Source: an uncultured Stenotrophomonas sp.
GTDB lineage: Bacteria; Pseudomonadota; Gammaproteobacteria; Xanthomonadales; Xanthomonadaceae
Length of the DNA stretch: 64,000 nt
Direction of reading: 5' to 3'
Assembly (NCBI GenBank): GCA_913775725.1
Contig: CAJYNG010000018.1
Location: forward strand, 62,001-126,000
The number at the start of each line of letters is the position of its first letter. The stretch's first letter is position 1. The notes under the pieces were generated by a model. That model did not search any database, had not been told where the DNA came from, and saw only the letters and a program-made list of their open reading frames with translations. The position numbers and the translations under genes were made by a program. Positions 6,963 to 15,972 of this stretch are shown in pieces.

Positions 6963-9320
6963 ATGAGCGGTCACGATCCCGAGCAGCAGGAACGCCTGCT
7001 GCAGGCCCGCGCCAGGAGCGTCCAGGCGCAGCAGCACTTGGTCGAGCAACTGCAGGGCGGTGGACACGCCACCGAAGCGGCGCGCTTGCGCGAGACCTAT
7101 CACGCCCGCGAGCTGGGTTCGCTTGCTGATGATGTGTATGCCTCGGCAAAGGGCAAAGGAGAACCGCCGGTCGGGTGGACGCGAGCCAGTGCCGTGACCG
7201 ACCCGGACACGCTCAAAGCGGCGGGCATCAGCCTGGGTGCGGCCGACCTGAAGAAGTTGATGCGGCCGAACGACTCGGGTTTCCGCGCAGAGATCTACAT
7301 TCCGGACAAAAGAGTGTTCGGTGATGACGCCAAGCCGGTGCTGGTGTTCAAGGGATCAACGGGCGAAATCATCGATCCCCGGGCGAAAGGCGGGCGGCGT
7401 GAGTCCGGAGGCGAGGATTTCCTCAACAACGGACGCCAGGGCGTGGGCATGCAGAGCGACTACTACGATCGGGCCATGGCACTGGCGAGTCGCCTGAAGA
7501 CCTCCGGTACCCACTTTGAACTGGCCGGTCATTCGCTTGGCGGCGGCATGGCCTCTGCTGCTTCGGCGGTGACCGGTGTACGTGCGACCACCTTCAATTC
7601 GGCGGGCCTGCATCCGGCCACCGCCGATCGCTACGCGAAATCCCACGGATTGCCGGTGTTCAACACGCGCGACACGGTGCACACCTACCAGACCTCGGGT
7701 GAAGTGCTCAACGATGTGCAGAACGGATTGAAGCGGCTCAACGAGCATCACCGGCAGGGCTTTGGCCTGTTGGCCAGCGAGACCAGCCAGCTGCTGCGCC
7801 AGCCCGGCGTGCAGCAGATGGTTACCCGCAAGCTGCAGGAGATGATGCCGGCCGGTGCGCAGACGGCCACGGCCCAGCTGGTTGACCAGCTGGCGTCGAA
7901 ATCCGGGGCAGAGGCATTGCGCAATGTTCCGGTGGCCGCGGGCAGGATGGAACTGTTGCTGGACGCCAAGACCGAAGTGAACGGAAAGGTGGTGGGCCGC
8001 CGTCATCGAGAAGCGCCAAGCCAGCTTGCCGAATACGGTGGCCCGTTGGCCGAGGTGCTGATCGCAGGTGCGCGCGGCATGCGTGCCGGACGGGTTGCCG
8101 GTGAACATGTCGAGCAGGTCGGCGCGCTGGCGGGCCGGGGCATGAGCCTGTCCGGCGTTGCCGTCGAGCGTGCGTCGACCCTGCAGGGAAATGCGATCGG
8201 CACCGTGGTCGACTACGGTGGAAAGAGCATGCGGGTGGGCATCGAAAGCGGTGCGACGGTCATTGCCAGGGGGCGCGAGCTGCAGGGTCTGGTCGAATCG
8301 GTCAGCCACCGCGTGCAGGCCAAGGGCAGTTATGGCTGGAACATCGGGGCCAGCGTGCTGGGGGCGCTCGGTGCCGACGACATGGCCAGACAGATGCGTG
8401 AGCACGGTGACGCGGCGCGCAATCAACACGAGACCAAGGCCCGTGAAGCCACCCGTGAAGCGGCGGCGGATGCCGGACGCATCCGCGCCGGCGGCCATCA
8501 TCTGGGCGGCCAGCTGCAGCAGGGCGTGCATGGCGTGGCCAATGGCCTGCGCAACGGCTATGCCGTGTATGGCGCGACTTTCCACATGGGCATGAACTGG
8601 AGCAGCCATCAGGTCACCGGGCTGACCTCGCAGGCGCCGGCCGTGCTGGCCGGTACCGTGGGGCTGGGCGCGATGGCCAACAAGGGCATTGCCACGCACC
8701 TGCCCACGCCGGCATTGCCGCAGAACCTGGTCAACCTGGCCAAGACGTCGTGGGTGATCGGGCGCGGCAGTGCGACCATGGGGGAGTCGGTGGACCGGCA
8801 TGGCATGAGCGAGACGATGAACCCCAGTCTCGACGCGGCAATCGCCAGCCAGGAGGCGGCCGCGCGCAAGCTGCTCGGACGGCCGCATGCGCAGCTGCAG
8901 GAGGGGGCCGCGAAGATACCCGCGCTGAACGATCCGGGGCACATCGATTTCCATCTGTTCAAGGGCGCGCAGACCGGCGTGCACGGCCTCGATGTGGCAC
9001 ATGGCCGCATCCCGAACCTGCAGAGCGACCAGCTGGCCGGGGCGTTGGCTGCGCAGGCCAAGCGCGATGGGCTGCAGGCCATTTCCCATGTGCTGCTCAG
9101 TGACGACCGCACGCGGGCATTCGCGGTCGACACCCCCGATCTGCAGGCGGCCCACCGCCGACATGCGCACGTGGACGTGGCGGCCGGCATGGCCCAGCCG
9201 CTGGCCGTGAGCACGGCGCAGGTTGACGCCCTGAACACCGGTCGCGAACAGGCGACGGCGGCTGGACTGGCCCAGCAACAGGGGCTGGAGGCCCAGGAGA
9301 ACGCCCGGCGGATGGGCTAA
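6963..9320 (+). CDS. Type IV secretion effector: lipase-fold N-terminus and XVIPCD secretion tail
   Basis: 785 residues. Residues about 105-240 form an alpha/beta-hydrolase (lipase class 3-like) domain with nucleophile motif GHSLGGG, Ser191, after a VLVFKGST strand. The middle (about 330-600) is glycine- and alanine-rich and weakly helical. The tail from about residue 655 matches the XVIPCD signal recognised by the Xanthomonadales VirB/VirD4 coupling protein: NDPGHIDFHLF, a GLDVAHGR segment, SDQLAGALAAQAKRDGL, SHVLLSDD, FAVDT and a Gln-rich end. It is probably an antibacterial phospholipase delivered into rival cells. GGAG six bases before 6963 fixes the start over an ATG four codons upstream. 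No secretion genes are in the window. The divergent lipoprotein is the likely immunity gene. Confidence 0.88.
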   Translation: MSGHDPEQQERLLQARARSVQAQQHLVEQLQGGGHATEAARLRETYHARELGSLADDVYASAKGKGEPPVGWTRASAVTDPDTLKAAGISLGAADLKKLMRPNDSGFRAEIYIPDKRVFGDDAKPVLVFKGSTGEIIDPRAKGGRRESGGEDFLNNGRQGVGMQSDYYDRAMALASRLKTSGTHFELAGHSLGGGMASAASAVTGVRATTFNSAGLHPATADRYAKSHGLPVFNTRDTVHTYQTSGEVLNDVQNGLKRLNEHHRQGFGLLASETSQLLRQPGVQQMVTRKLQEMMPAGAQTATAQLVDQLASKSGAEALRNVPVAAGRMELLLDAKTEVNGKVVGRRHREAPSQLAEYGGPLAEVLIAGARGMRAGRVAGEHVEQVGALAGRGMSLSGVAVERASTLQGNAIGTVVDYGGKSMRVGIESGATVIARGRELQGLVESVSHRVQAKGSYGWNIGASVLGALGADDMARQMREHGDAARNQHETKAREATREAAADAGRIRAGGHHLGGQLQQGVHGVANGLRNGYAVYGATFHMGMNWSSHQVTGLTSQAPAVLAGTVGLGAMANKGIATHLPTPALPQNLVNLAKTSWVIGRGSATMGESVDRHGMSETMNPSLDAAIASQEAAARKLLGRPHAQLQEGAAKIPALNDPGHIDFHLFKGAQTGVHGLDVAHGRIPNLQSDQLAGALAAQAKRDGLQAISHVLLSDDRTRAFAVDTPDLQAAHRRHAHVDVAAGMAQPLAVSTAQVDALNTGREQATAAGLAQQQGLEAQENARRMG

Positions 9321-9386
9321 TGGCCGAATGAACCGCGACGCCGCGGCGGGGTTCCCCTCCCGCCCCGGCTGCGATACAGTCAAGGG

Positions 9387-9498
9387 GTGTCCAGCCTGAC
9401 GACCCCGCATACCCTTTCTTCCGCACGCCGTTGGTGGCGATGGTGGCCCGTTGCCGTCGTCCGCCCCCATAACGCTGTGTCCCGGAAGGAAAGTCGTC
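9387..9498 (+). promoter_or_regulatory. Candidate trp leader with Trp-codon run and anti-SD helix
   Basis: A reading frame open through this region, distinct from the trpE frame, contains codons for Trp-Trp-Arg-Trp-Trp at 9432-9446. It could start at GTG 9387 and runs to TGA at 9534-9536, overlapping the trpE start. CTTTC/TTCCG at 9414-9423 can pair with CGGAA/GAAAG at 9483-9493, which contains the trpE AAGGA. A ribosome stalled at the Trp codons would cover the upstream strand and free the site. No classical terminator is seen. The leader start has no good ribosome binding site, so its translation is unproven. Confidence 0.5.
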
Positions 9499-10974
9499 TT
9501 GAACTCGCACGCTCAGTTTCAGCAGCAGGCCGCTGAAGGCCACACCCATATTCCCGTCGTCCGTGAAGTGCTGTCCGACCTGGACACGCCGCTTTCGGTC
9601 TATCTGAAGCTCGCCGACGGCCCCAATACCTATCTGTTTGAATCCGTCGAAGGCGGCGAGCGCTTTGGTCGTTACTCGATCATCGGCCTGCCGGCGCGCC
9701 GCGTGTACGCCTTCCACGGCCATACGCTGACCGTGCGCGAAGACGGCCAGGTGGTGGAAACCCGCGAGGTGGCCGACCCGTTCGCTGAGGTCGAGGCGCT
9801 GCGCAGCGCCCACTCGGTGCCGAAGCTGGACGGCCTGCCGGGCTTCACCGGTGGCCTGGTCGGCTGGTTCGGCTTCGAGTGCATCGGCTACATCGAACCG
9901 CGCCTGGCCCCGCCGGCCGGCCGCGATGAGCTGGGCACGCCAGACATCCTGCTGCTGGACTCCAACGAGCTGGCGGTGTTCGACAACCTCAAGGGCCGCC
10001 TGTACCTGATCGTGCATGCCGACCCCCGGGTCGAGGGCGCCTTCGAGCAGGCCCAGGCCCGCCTGGATGCACTGACTGCCAAGCTGCGCGCACCGGGCGC
10101 CGGCTATCCCGCACCGCTCAACAGCGATGTGCTGGACGAGTCCGATTTCGTCTCCGGTTTCACCCGCGAAGGCTTCGTCGATGCGGTCCAGCGCAGCAAG
10201 GAATACATCCGCGCCGGTGACATCTTCCAGGTGGTGCTGAGCCAGCGCCTGAGCGTGCCGTTCAAGGCGCGCCCGGTGGATGTGTACCGTGCGCTGCGTG
10301 CACTGAACCCGTCGCCCTACATGTATTTCCTCGATGTCGGCGACCTGCAGGTGGTCGGTTCCTCGCCGGAAATCCTGGTGCGTCTGCAGGATGGTGAAGT
10401 GACTGTGCGCCCGATCGCCGGCACCCGTCCGCGCGGTGCCACGCCCGAGCTGGACCTGGCGCTGGAAGCCGAACTGCTGGCCGATCCGAAGGAGCGCGCC
10501 GAGCACCTGATGCTGATCGACCTCGGCCGCAACGATGCCGGTCGCGTGTCCAAGGCCGGCACCGTGGAAGTGGGCGAGCAGTTCGTGATCGAGCGCTACA
10601 GCCACGTCATGCACATCGTCAGCGAAGTGACCGGGCAGCTGCAGCCGGGCCTGAGCTATGCCGACGTGCTGCGTGCCACCTTCCCGGCCGGCACGGTCAG
10701 TGGTGCGCCGAAGATCCGCGCGCTGGAAGTGATCCGCGAGCTGGAACCGATCAAGCGCAATGTCTACGCCGGCAGCATCGGCTACATCGGCTGGCATGGC
10801 GATGCCGATACCGCGATCGCGATCCGCACCGCGGTGATCAAGGACGGCCGCCTGTACGTGCAGGCCGGTGCCGGCATCGTCTACGACTCGGACCCGGACA
10901 AGGAATGGGACGAGACGATGAACAAGGGCCGCGCGCTGTTCCGCGCCGTCGCCCAGGCTGCCAAGGGCCTGTAA
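9499..10974 (+). CDS. trpE: Anthranilate synthase component I
   Basis: 491 residues. With TrpG it converts chorismate and glutamine to anthranilate, the first committed step of tryptophan synthesis. Visible family motifs are LESVEGGERFGRYS-like (FESVEGGERFGRYS), GFTGGLVGWFGFE, SPYMYFLD, SSPEILVR, RPIAGTRPRG, DLGRNDAGRV, FPAGTVSGAPK and QAGAGIVYDSDP. I place the start at TTG 9499 (LNSHAQFQQQ) because AAGGA lies eight bases upstream and the 5' frame extension does not look like protein; no ATG gives the right N-terminus. A possible Trp-sensing leader precedes it. A SIMPL-domain gene separates it from trpG. Confidence 0.97.
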   Translation: MNSHAQFQQQAAEGHTHIPVVREVLSDLDTPLSVYLKLADGPNTYLFESVEGGERFGRYSIIGLPARRVYAFHGHTLTVREDGQVVETREVADPFAEVEALRSAHSVPKLDGLPGFTGGLVGWFGFECIGYIEPRLAPPAGRDELGTPDILLLDSNELAVFDNLKGRLYLIVHADPRVEGAFEQAQARLDALTAKLRAPGAGYPAPLNSDVLDESDFVSGFTREGFVDAVQRSKEYIRAGDIFQVVLSQRLSVPFKARPVDVYRALRALNPSPYMYFLDVGDLQVVGSSPEILVRLQDGEVTVRPIAGTRPRGATPELDLALEAELLADPKERAEHLMLIDLGRNDAGRVSKAGTVEVGEQFVIERYSHVMHIVSEVTGQLQPGLSYADVLRATFPAGTVSGAPKIRALEVIRELEPIKRNVYAGSIGYIGWHGDADTAIAIRTAVIKDGRLYVQAGAGIVYDSDPDKEWDETMNKGRALFRAVAQAAKGL

Positions 10975-11041
10975 GCCTGCCTCGCCACGGCCGCTGTGCC
11001 GTGGTCGTTCCGCTGTTCCCGTTCAAGACAAGGAGTACTGC

Positions 11042-11830
11042 ATGAAGCTGCTGGGCGCATTGCTGTGGTCGTCACTGCTGGCCACGATGGCCCCGTCTGC
11101 GTGGGCGCAGGCCAATACCATTCCCTCGCAGCCGCACCTGCTGGTGAAAGGCGAGGCGCGCCGCGTGGTGATGCCGGACCGGTTCGGCCTGCAGTTGAAC
11201 ATCGAAGAGACCGACATGGATGCCGACGCCGCGCGCCGCCGCGTGCAGGACAACGTCGCGCGCGTGCTGGCGCTGTTCAAGCAGAACAAGGCGGTGGAAG
11301 GCAGCATGCGTGCGGACAACCTGCGGATCGGTCCAGCTCATCGCTATGACAATGGCAAGCAGGTTTTCATCGGTACCCGCGTGGCGCGCCAGCTGCGTGC
11401 GAGCTTCGCCAGCGTGCAGGCCATGCAGGCAACGCTGGGTGCACTGAAGGCCAACGAGAACCTGCAGGTCAGCAGTGTCGCGCCGACCTACTCGGGCGAA
11501 GTGGCGCTGCGCCGTGAACTCAAGGGCGAGGCCGCGGCCAAGACCCGCGAGTCCGCGCAGGGCCTGGCCAAGGCCTACGGCACCCAGCTGCGAGGCCTGT
11601 ACAGCATCTCCGACGTGGCCCCGGACTTCGCCTATGGCATCCAGGCCGGCCGATGGCCGCAGCCGGTCGAGGGTGAGGTGAGCGGCGTGCCTGAGCCACG
11701 CCTCACCGATATCGCCCTGACCAGCAGCGCTGCAGCGCCCGCACCCATGGCGCCGGAGTCGATCGAAGCCGGCCCCATCACCTACACCGAAAACGTATAC
11801 GCCATTTTCCTGATAAGCGACGGAACCTGA
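11042..11830 (+). CDS. SIMPL-domain (DUF541) periplasmic protein
   Basis: 262 residues with a clear Sec signal peptide (ends PSAWAQA). The body matches the SIMPL/DUF541 family: [16 protein letters not shown], a helix rich in charged residues, VRLASF-type strands and a second domain with [16 protein letters not shown]. The molecular function of the family is not known; some members affect outer-membrane or stress traits. It has a good AAGGAG site. It ends two bases before trpG, so it is cotranscribed inside the trp cluster although it has no evident role in tryptophan synthesis. Confidence 0.88.
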   Translation: MKLLGALLWSSLLATMAPSAWAQANTIPSQPHLLVKGEARRVVMPDRFGLQLNIEETDMDADAARRRVQDNVARVLALFKQNKAVEGSMRADNLRIGPAHRYDNGKQVFIGTRVARQLRASFASVQAMQATLGALKANENLQVSSVAPTYSGEVALRRELKGEAAAKTRESAQGLAKAYGTQLRGLYSISDVAPDFAYGIQAGRWPQPVEGEVSGVPEPRLTDIALTSSAAAPAPMAPESIEAGPITYTENVYAIFLISDGT

Positions 11831-11832
11831 CC

Positions 11833-12420
11833 ATGTTGTGGATGATCGACAACTACGACAGCTTCACCTACAACCTCGTGCAGTACCTGCAGACGCTGGG
11901 CGCCGAGGTGAAGGTGGTGCGCAACGATGCGATGAGCGTGGACGAGATCGCCGCGCAGAAGCCCGAGCGCATCGTCATCTCGCCCGGTCCTTGCACACCC
12001 AACGAGGCGGGCGTGTCGCTGGAGCTGATCCAGCGCCTCGGCCCGACCACGCCGATCCTCGGCGTGTGCCTGGGCCACCAGGGCATCGGCCAGGTCTACG
12101 GCGGCACCGTGATCCGTGCCGGCAACATCATGCACGGCAAGACCTCGCCCATCCGCCATGAAGGCAAGGGCGTGTTCGCCGGCCTGCCGGACCGTTACCA
12201 GGCCACCCGCTACCACTCGCTGGTGGTGGACAAGAACAGCCTGCCCGATGTGCTGGAAGTGACCGCCTGGACCGAGAACGACGACGGCTCGATCGAAGAG
12301 ATCATGGGCCTGCGCCACCGCCAGTTCCCGGTGGAAGGCGTGCAGTTCCACCCCGAATCCATCCTCACCGAACACGGCCACGCCCTGCTGCGCAATTTCC
12401 TGCAGCGCCCGGCGGCCTGA
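11833..12420 (+). CDS. trpG: Anthranilate synthase component II, glutamine amidotransferase
   Basis: 195 residues, the usual size for an unfused class I amidotransferase. It supplies ammonia from glutamine to TrpE; homologues also serve aminodeoxychorismate synthase. The catalytic triad is visible: Cys79 in GVCLGHQ, and His and Glu in VQFHPESIL. The N-terminus [19 protein letters not shown] and [13 protein letters not shown] are typical. It lies between the SIMPL gene and trpD with 16 bases to trpD, so translation is likely linked along the operon. Confidence 0.96.
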   Translation: MLWMIDNYDSFTYNLVQYLQTLGAEVKVVRNDAMSVDEIAAQKPERIVISPGPCTPNEAGVSLELIQRLGPTTPILGVCLGHQGIGQVYGGTVIRAGNIMHGKTSPIRHEGKGVFAGLPDRYQATRYHSLVVDKNSLPDVLEVTAWTENDDGSIEEIMGLRHRQFPVEGVQFHPESILTEHGHALLRNFLQRPAA

Positions 12421-12436
12421 TCCAAGGAGCATTCCC

Positions 12437-13468
12437 ATGAGCTTCTCCCCCCAGGAAGCCCTGCAACGCACCATCGAACACCGCGAAATCTTCTTCGACG
12501 AAATGGTCGATCTGATGCGGCAGATCATGCGCGGCGACGTGTCGCCGATGATGACCGCCGCCATCCTCACCGGCCTGCGCGTGAAGAAGGAAACCATCGA
12601 CGAAATCGCTGCGGCGGCCACGGTGATGCGTGAATTCGCGCTGGCGGTGCCGGTCGCGGACAGCACCCACCTGGTCGACATCGTCGGTACCGGTGGCGAC
12701 GGCTCGCATACCTTCAACATCTCCACCTGCGCGATGTTCGTCGCAGCCGCGGCCGGTGCGCGCGTGGCCAAGCATGGCAACCGCAGCGTGTCGTCCAAGT
12801 CAGGCAGTGCCGATGCGGTTGAGGCGCTGGGCGCGGCCATCGAGCTGCAGCCGGCGCAGGTGGCCGCGGCCATCGAACAGACCGGTATCGGCTTCATGTT
12901 CGCGCCGATCCATCATCCGTCGATGAAGGTGGTCGCGCCGGTCCGCCGCGAGATGGGCGTGCGCACCATCTTCAACATCCTCGGCCCGCTGACCAACCCG
13001 GCCAGTGCGCCTTCGGTACTGATGGGCGTGTTCCATCCCGATTTAGTGGGTATCCAGGCACGCGTGCTGCGCGAGCTGGGCACCGAGCGCGCCATGGTGG
13101 TCTGGGGCCGCGACAACATGGACGAGATCTCGCTGGGTGCCGGCACCCTGGTGGGCGAGCTGCGCGACGGCAAGGTGCGCGAGTACGAGATCCACCCGGA
13201 GGACTTCGGCATCGCCATGTCGGCCAGCCGCAACCTGCGCGTGGATGGTCCGGAGCAGTCCATCGCCATGCTGCGCGCCGTGCTGGACAACCAGCCGGGC
13301 CCGGCACTGGACATCGTGGCGCTGAATGCTGGTGCCGCGCTGTACGTGGCCGGCGTGGCCAGCGACATCGGCGATGGCCTGGCCCGCGCCCGTGCCGCCA
13401 TTGCCAACGGCAGCGCCCGCCAGCGCCTGCAGCAGTATGTGGAGACCACCCGCGCGCTGGTTGCCTGA
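12437..13468 (+). CDS. trpD: Anthranilate phosphoribosyltransferase
   Basis: 343 residues. It joins anthranilate and PRPP to give phosphoribosylanthranilate. The PRPP loop [15 protein letters not shown] is intact, followed by [21 protein letters not shown] and the anthranilate-site segment [10 protein letters not shown] with [14 protein letters not shown]. It has an AAGGAG site with good spacing. It stands in the order trpG-trpD-trpC with 74 bases to trpC. Confidence 0.97.
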   Translation: MSFSPQEALQRTIEHREIFFDEMVDLMRQIMRGDVSPMMTAAILTGLRVKKETIDEIAAAATVMREFALAVPVADSTHLVDIVGTGGDGSHTFNISTCAMFVAAAAGARVAKHGNRSVSSKSGSADAVEALGAAIELQPAQVAAAIEQTGIGFMFAPIHHPSMKVVAPVRREMGVRTIFNILGPLTNPASAPSVLMGVFHPDLVGIQARVLRELGTERAMVVWGRDNMDEISLGAGTLVGELRDGKVREYEIHPEDFGIAMSASRNLRVDGPEQSIAMLRAVLDNQPGPALDIVALNAGAALYVAGVASDIGDGLARARAAIANGSARQRLQQYVETTRALVA

Positions 13469-13542
13469 GCGCGCGGTTCAGCCTGACCCTCTTGATGGCC
13501 GATAATGGCCGTCCTCACCGCCCCCGCACCGAACCGAAGACG

Positions 13543-14337
13543 ATGAGCGACATCCTGCAGACGATCCTGGCCCGCAAGGCCGAAGAAGTGGCCCAGCGCC
13601 GCGCCCAGCGCCCGCTCGAGGCGCTGCAGGCCGCCCTGGCCAGCGCCCCGCCGGTACGTGGCTTCGTGCGCGCGTTGCAGGCGGCGGTGGCCAACGGCGA
13701 CCCGGCGGTGATTGCCGAGGTGAAGAAGGCCAGTCCCTCGAAGGGTGTGATCCGCCCGGACTTCCGCCCGGCCGACATCGCCGTCAGCTACGAGTTCGGT
13801 GGCGCCAGCTGCCTGTCGGTGCTGACCGACGTGGACTTCTTCCAGGGCGCCGACGCCTACCTGCAGCAGGCCCGCGAGGCCTGCACGCTGCCGGTGCTGC
13901 GCAAGGACTTCGTGATCGACGCCTACCAGGTGTACGAGGCGCGCGTGCTGGGCGCCGACTGCATCCTGCTGATCGTCGCCGCGCTGGACGACACCCAGCT
14001 GGCCACCCTGTCCGAACTGGCGCTGTCGCTGGGCATGGACGTGCTGGTGGAAGTGCACGACATCGACGAGCTGGAGCGCGCGCTGCAGGTGCCGGCGCCG
14101 ATGATCGGCATCAACAACCGCAACCTGCGCACCTTCGAGGTGTCGCTGCAGACCACGCTGGACATGCAGAAGGCGGTGCCGCGTGACCGCCTGCTGGTGA
14201 CCGAGAGCGGCATCCTCGGCCCGCAGGACGTGGCGCTGATGCGCGATGCCGGCATCCATGCGTTTCTGGTCGGCGAGGCGTTCATGCGTGTGGAAGAGCC
14301 GGGCGAGGGCCTGCGTCAGCTATTCTTCGGGGCATGA
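13543..14337 (+). CDS. trpC: Indole-3-glycerol phosphate synthase
   Basis: 264 residues, a stand-alone TrpC without the TrpF domain found fused in E. coli. It cyclises CdRP to indole-3-glycerol phosphate. Motifs visible are [62 protein letters not shown] and FLVGEAFMR. The ATG at 13543 is preferred to one 17 codons upstream because [16 protein letters not shown] is the family N-terminus. The stop overlaps the next start in ATGA, which indicates translational coupling to the HAD hydrolase. Confidence 0.97.
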   Translation: MSDILQTILARKAEEVAQRRAQRPLEALQAALASAPPVRGFVRALQAAVANGDPAVIAEVKKASPSKGVIRPDFRPADIAVSYEFGGASCLSVLTDVDFFQGADAYLQQAREACTLPVLRKDFVIDAYQVYEARVLGADCILLIVAALDDTQLATLSELALSLGMDVLVEVHDIDELERALQVPAPMIGINNRNLRTFEVSLQTTLDMQKAVPRDRLLVTESGILGPQDVALMRDAGIHAFLVGEAFMRVEEPGEGLRQLFFGA

Positions 14338-15050
14338 AAACGCACTATCCGACGCCGCGCGACGATGCGCCGCTGGTGGTCTTCGACTTCGACCACACCC
14401 TCTACGACGGCGATTCGGGCACCCACCTGTTCGCCTCGCTGATCAAGCGCAATCCGTTGCGGATGCTGGCGGCGCTGCTGGTCACGCCGATCGCCGGGCC
14501 GCTGGTGGCGATGCTGCCGACCCGTCGTGCCGGTATTTCGGTCTATGTATGGATCGGCAGCTTCGGCCTGCACCGCGCGCGCGATTTCAACAAGGTGATC
14601 GACGCCTATGTGCTGCGCAACGAGGCGCAGATGCGCGCCAAGCTGCTGCCGCAGGCGTTGGAGGTGTTCGCCGCGCACCGGGCCAAGGGTGACCGCGTGG
14701 TGGTCGCCACCGGCGCGCCACCGGAGCTGGCACGGGCGATCCTGGCCTTCGTCGCCCACCAGGACGTGCCGGTGATCGGCACCGAGGTCGGCCCACGGCT
14801 GGGTGGCGTCGGCCCGACCCGTCACTGCCACAACGAAGAGAAGATGCGCATGCTGCGCGAGCGCGGTTACGGCGATATCGATATCGCCTACTCCGACAGT
14901 ACCGCCGACCTGCCGCTGCTGCTGGCCGCCAAGGCGCCGGTGGTGGTGAACCCGAAGCCGGGCCGGGTGGACTTCTTCCGCCGCGTGCTGCCGGCCGGCA
15001 CCCGCATCCTCAACTGGGGCTGCGTGGACCGCGGTGGCGACAAGGTCTGA
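14334..15050 (+). CDS. HAD-IB family hydrolase (SerB-like phosphatase)
   Basis: 238 residues. It carries the HAD motif [16 protein letters not shown], with the nucleophile Asp and the +2 Asp, motif II in [10 protein letters not shown], and the motif III/IV region [12 protein letters not shown]. This is the subfamily of phosphoserine phosphatase-like enzymes; the substrate is not known. A hydrophobic segment ([18 protein letters not shown]) sits in the cap region. The start overlaps the trpC stop by four bases. The position suggests expression with trp genes rather than a role in the pathway. Confidence 0.88.
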   Translation: MKTHYPTPRDDAPLVVFDFDHTLYDGDSGTHLFASLIKRNPLRMLAALLVTPIAGPLVAMLPTRRAGISVYVWIGSFGLHRARDFNKVIDAYVLRNEAQMRAKLLPQALEVFAAHRAKGDRVVVATGAPPELARAILAFVAHQDVPVIGTEVGPRLGGVGPTRHCHNEEKMRMLRERGYGDIDIAYSDSTADLPLLLAAKAPVVVNPKPGRVDFFRRVLPAGTRILNWGCVDRGGDKV

Positions 15051-15062
15051 TCCGAGCCTGTT

Positions 15063-15137
15063 GTAGAGCCGAGCCCTGCTCGGCTGCTCTTCGTTGCGGT
15101 ATCCGTGCGCCATCAGCCGAGCATGGCTCGGCTCTAC
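15063..15137. repeat. Face-to-face GTAG palindrome pair (SMAG-like)
   Basis: GTAG at 15063-15066 and CTAC at 15134-15137 bound two palindromes of the AGCCGAGC/GCTCGGCT type, separated by about 30 bases. The pair sits between convergent genes and could form one long hairpin that ends transcription from both sides. Confidence 0.85.
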
Positions 15138-15148
15138 AGGTCCTGCGC

Positions 15149-15910
15149 TCAGCGGTACAGGTGCCCGTACACCGCGTGGCCGATCTGGAACAGGCTGATG
15201 CCCAGCACCAGCACGCCGACGGCCACCAGCACCCAGCGCTCCTTCACCCGCTTGACCAGGATCGCCGCCACCGGCGCGGCCATCATGCCGCCGATCAGCA
15301 GGCCGGCGACGATCTGCAGGTGCTGCACGCCCATCGACAGCAGGAACGTGGCCGAGATGGTCAGGGTGACGATGAACTCGGCCGCGTTGACCGTTCCGAT
15401 GGTGGTGCGGGCCTGGCCGCCACGGGCGAGCAGGGTGGAGGTGGCCACCGGGCCCCAGCCGCCGCCGCCGCTGGCATCCAGCAGGCCGGCAAAGAAGCCC
15501 AGCAGCGGCACCCGGCGGATTTCGCCCTTGGGCATCCAGCGCCCCGCGGCGCGGGCCAGGATGATGATCGCCAGCACCAGCAGGTACATGTAGATGAGGG
15601 GACGGATGATGTCGCCCGGGATCTGCGTGAGCACATAGGCGCCCACTGCGCCGCCCACCGCACCGGGCAGGGCCAGACGCAGGAACAGGCGTTTATCGAC
15701 ATTTCCGGCTGCTAGGTGCGACACGCCCGAGGCGCCGGTGGTGAACACTTCAGCGGTGTGGATGCTGGCGCTGACCTGCGCCGGGGGGAGGCCCATGCTC
15801 AGCATCACCGACGAGGAGACCAGGCCGAAGGCCATGCCCAAAGCGCCGTCAACCAGCTGTGCGCCCAGGCCGATGAGGATGAACCACCAGAATTCGCTGC
15901 TCAGTTCCAT
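15149..15910 (-). CDS. TauE/SafE (TSUP) family membrane transporter
   Basis: 253 residues with about eight membrane helices. The family signature is visible: GLGAQLVDGALGMAFG at the N-terminal repeat and GFFAGLLDASGGGGWGP at the second. Members export or import sulfite, sulfoacetate or other organosulfur anions; the substrate here cannot be told. No sulfur gene is adjacent. It is bounded by repeats on both sides, so it is probably transcribed alone. Confidence 0.9.
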   Translation of the reverse strand: MELSSEFWWFILIGLGAQLVDGALGMAFGLVSSSVMLSMGLPPAQVSASIHTAEVFTTGASGVSHLAAGNVDKRLFLRLALPGAVGGAVGAYVLTQIPGDIIRPLIYMYLLVLAIIILARAAGRWMPKGEIRRVPLLGFFAGLLDASGGGGWGPVATSTLLARGGQARTTIGTVNAAEFIVTLTISATFLLSMGVQHLQIVAGLLIGGMMAAPVAAILVKRVKERWVLVAVGVLVLGISLFQIGHAVYGHLYR

Positions 15911-15933
15911 GCACCGAGCCTAGCGCGCGAAGG

Positions 15934-15955
15934 GGTGCGGACCAAGGTCCGCACC
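15934..15955. repeat. Short palindrome, GTGCGGACC type
   Basis: GGTGCGGACC (15934-15943) and GGTCCGCACC (15946-15955) form a 10-bp stem with loop AA. The same core recurs at 34455, 37664 and 39939. This copy lacks the GTAG head. Confidence 0.7.
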
Positions 15956-15972
15956 CACCGGGTGCTCAACGG

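Noticed and set aside
7356..9470. 704-codon minus-strand frame opposite the effector gene
   Set aside because: It is a by-product of GC-rich codon use; the plus strand has recognisable lipase and XVIPCD motifs and a good start.
9097..10797. 566-codon minus-strand frame opposite trpE
   Set aside because: It has no protein-like motifs, and trpE is certain on the plus strand.
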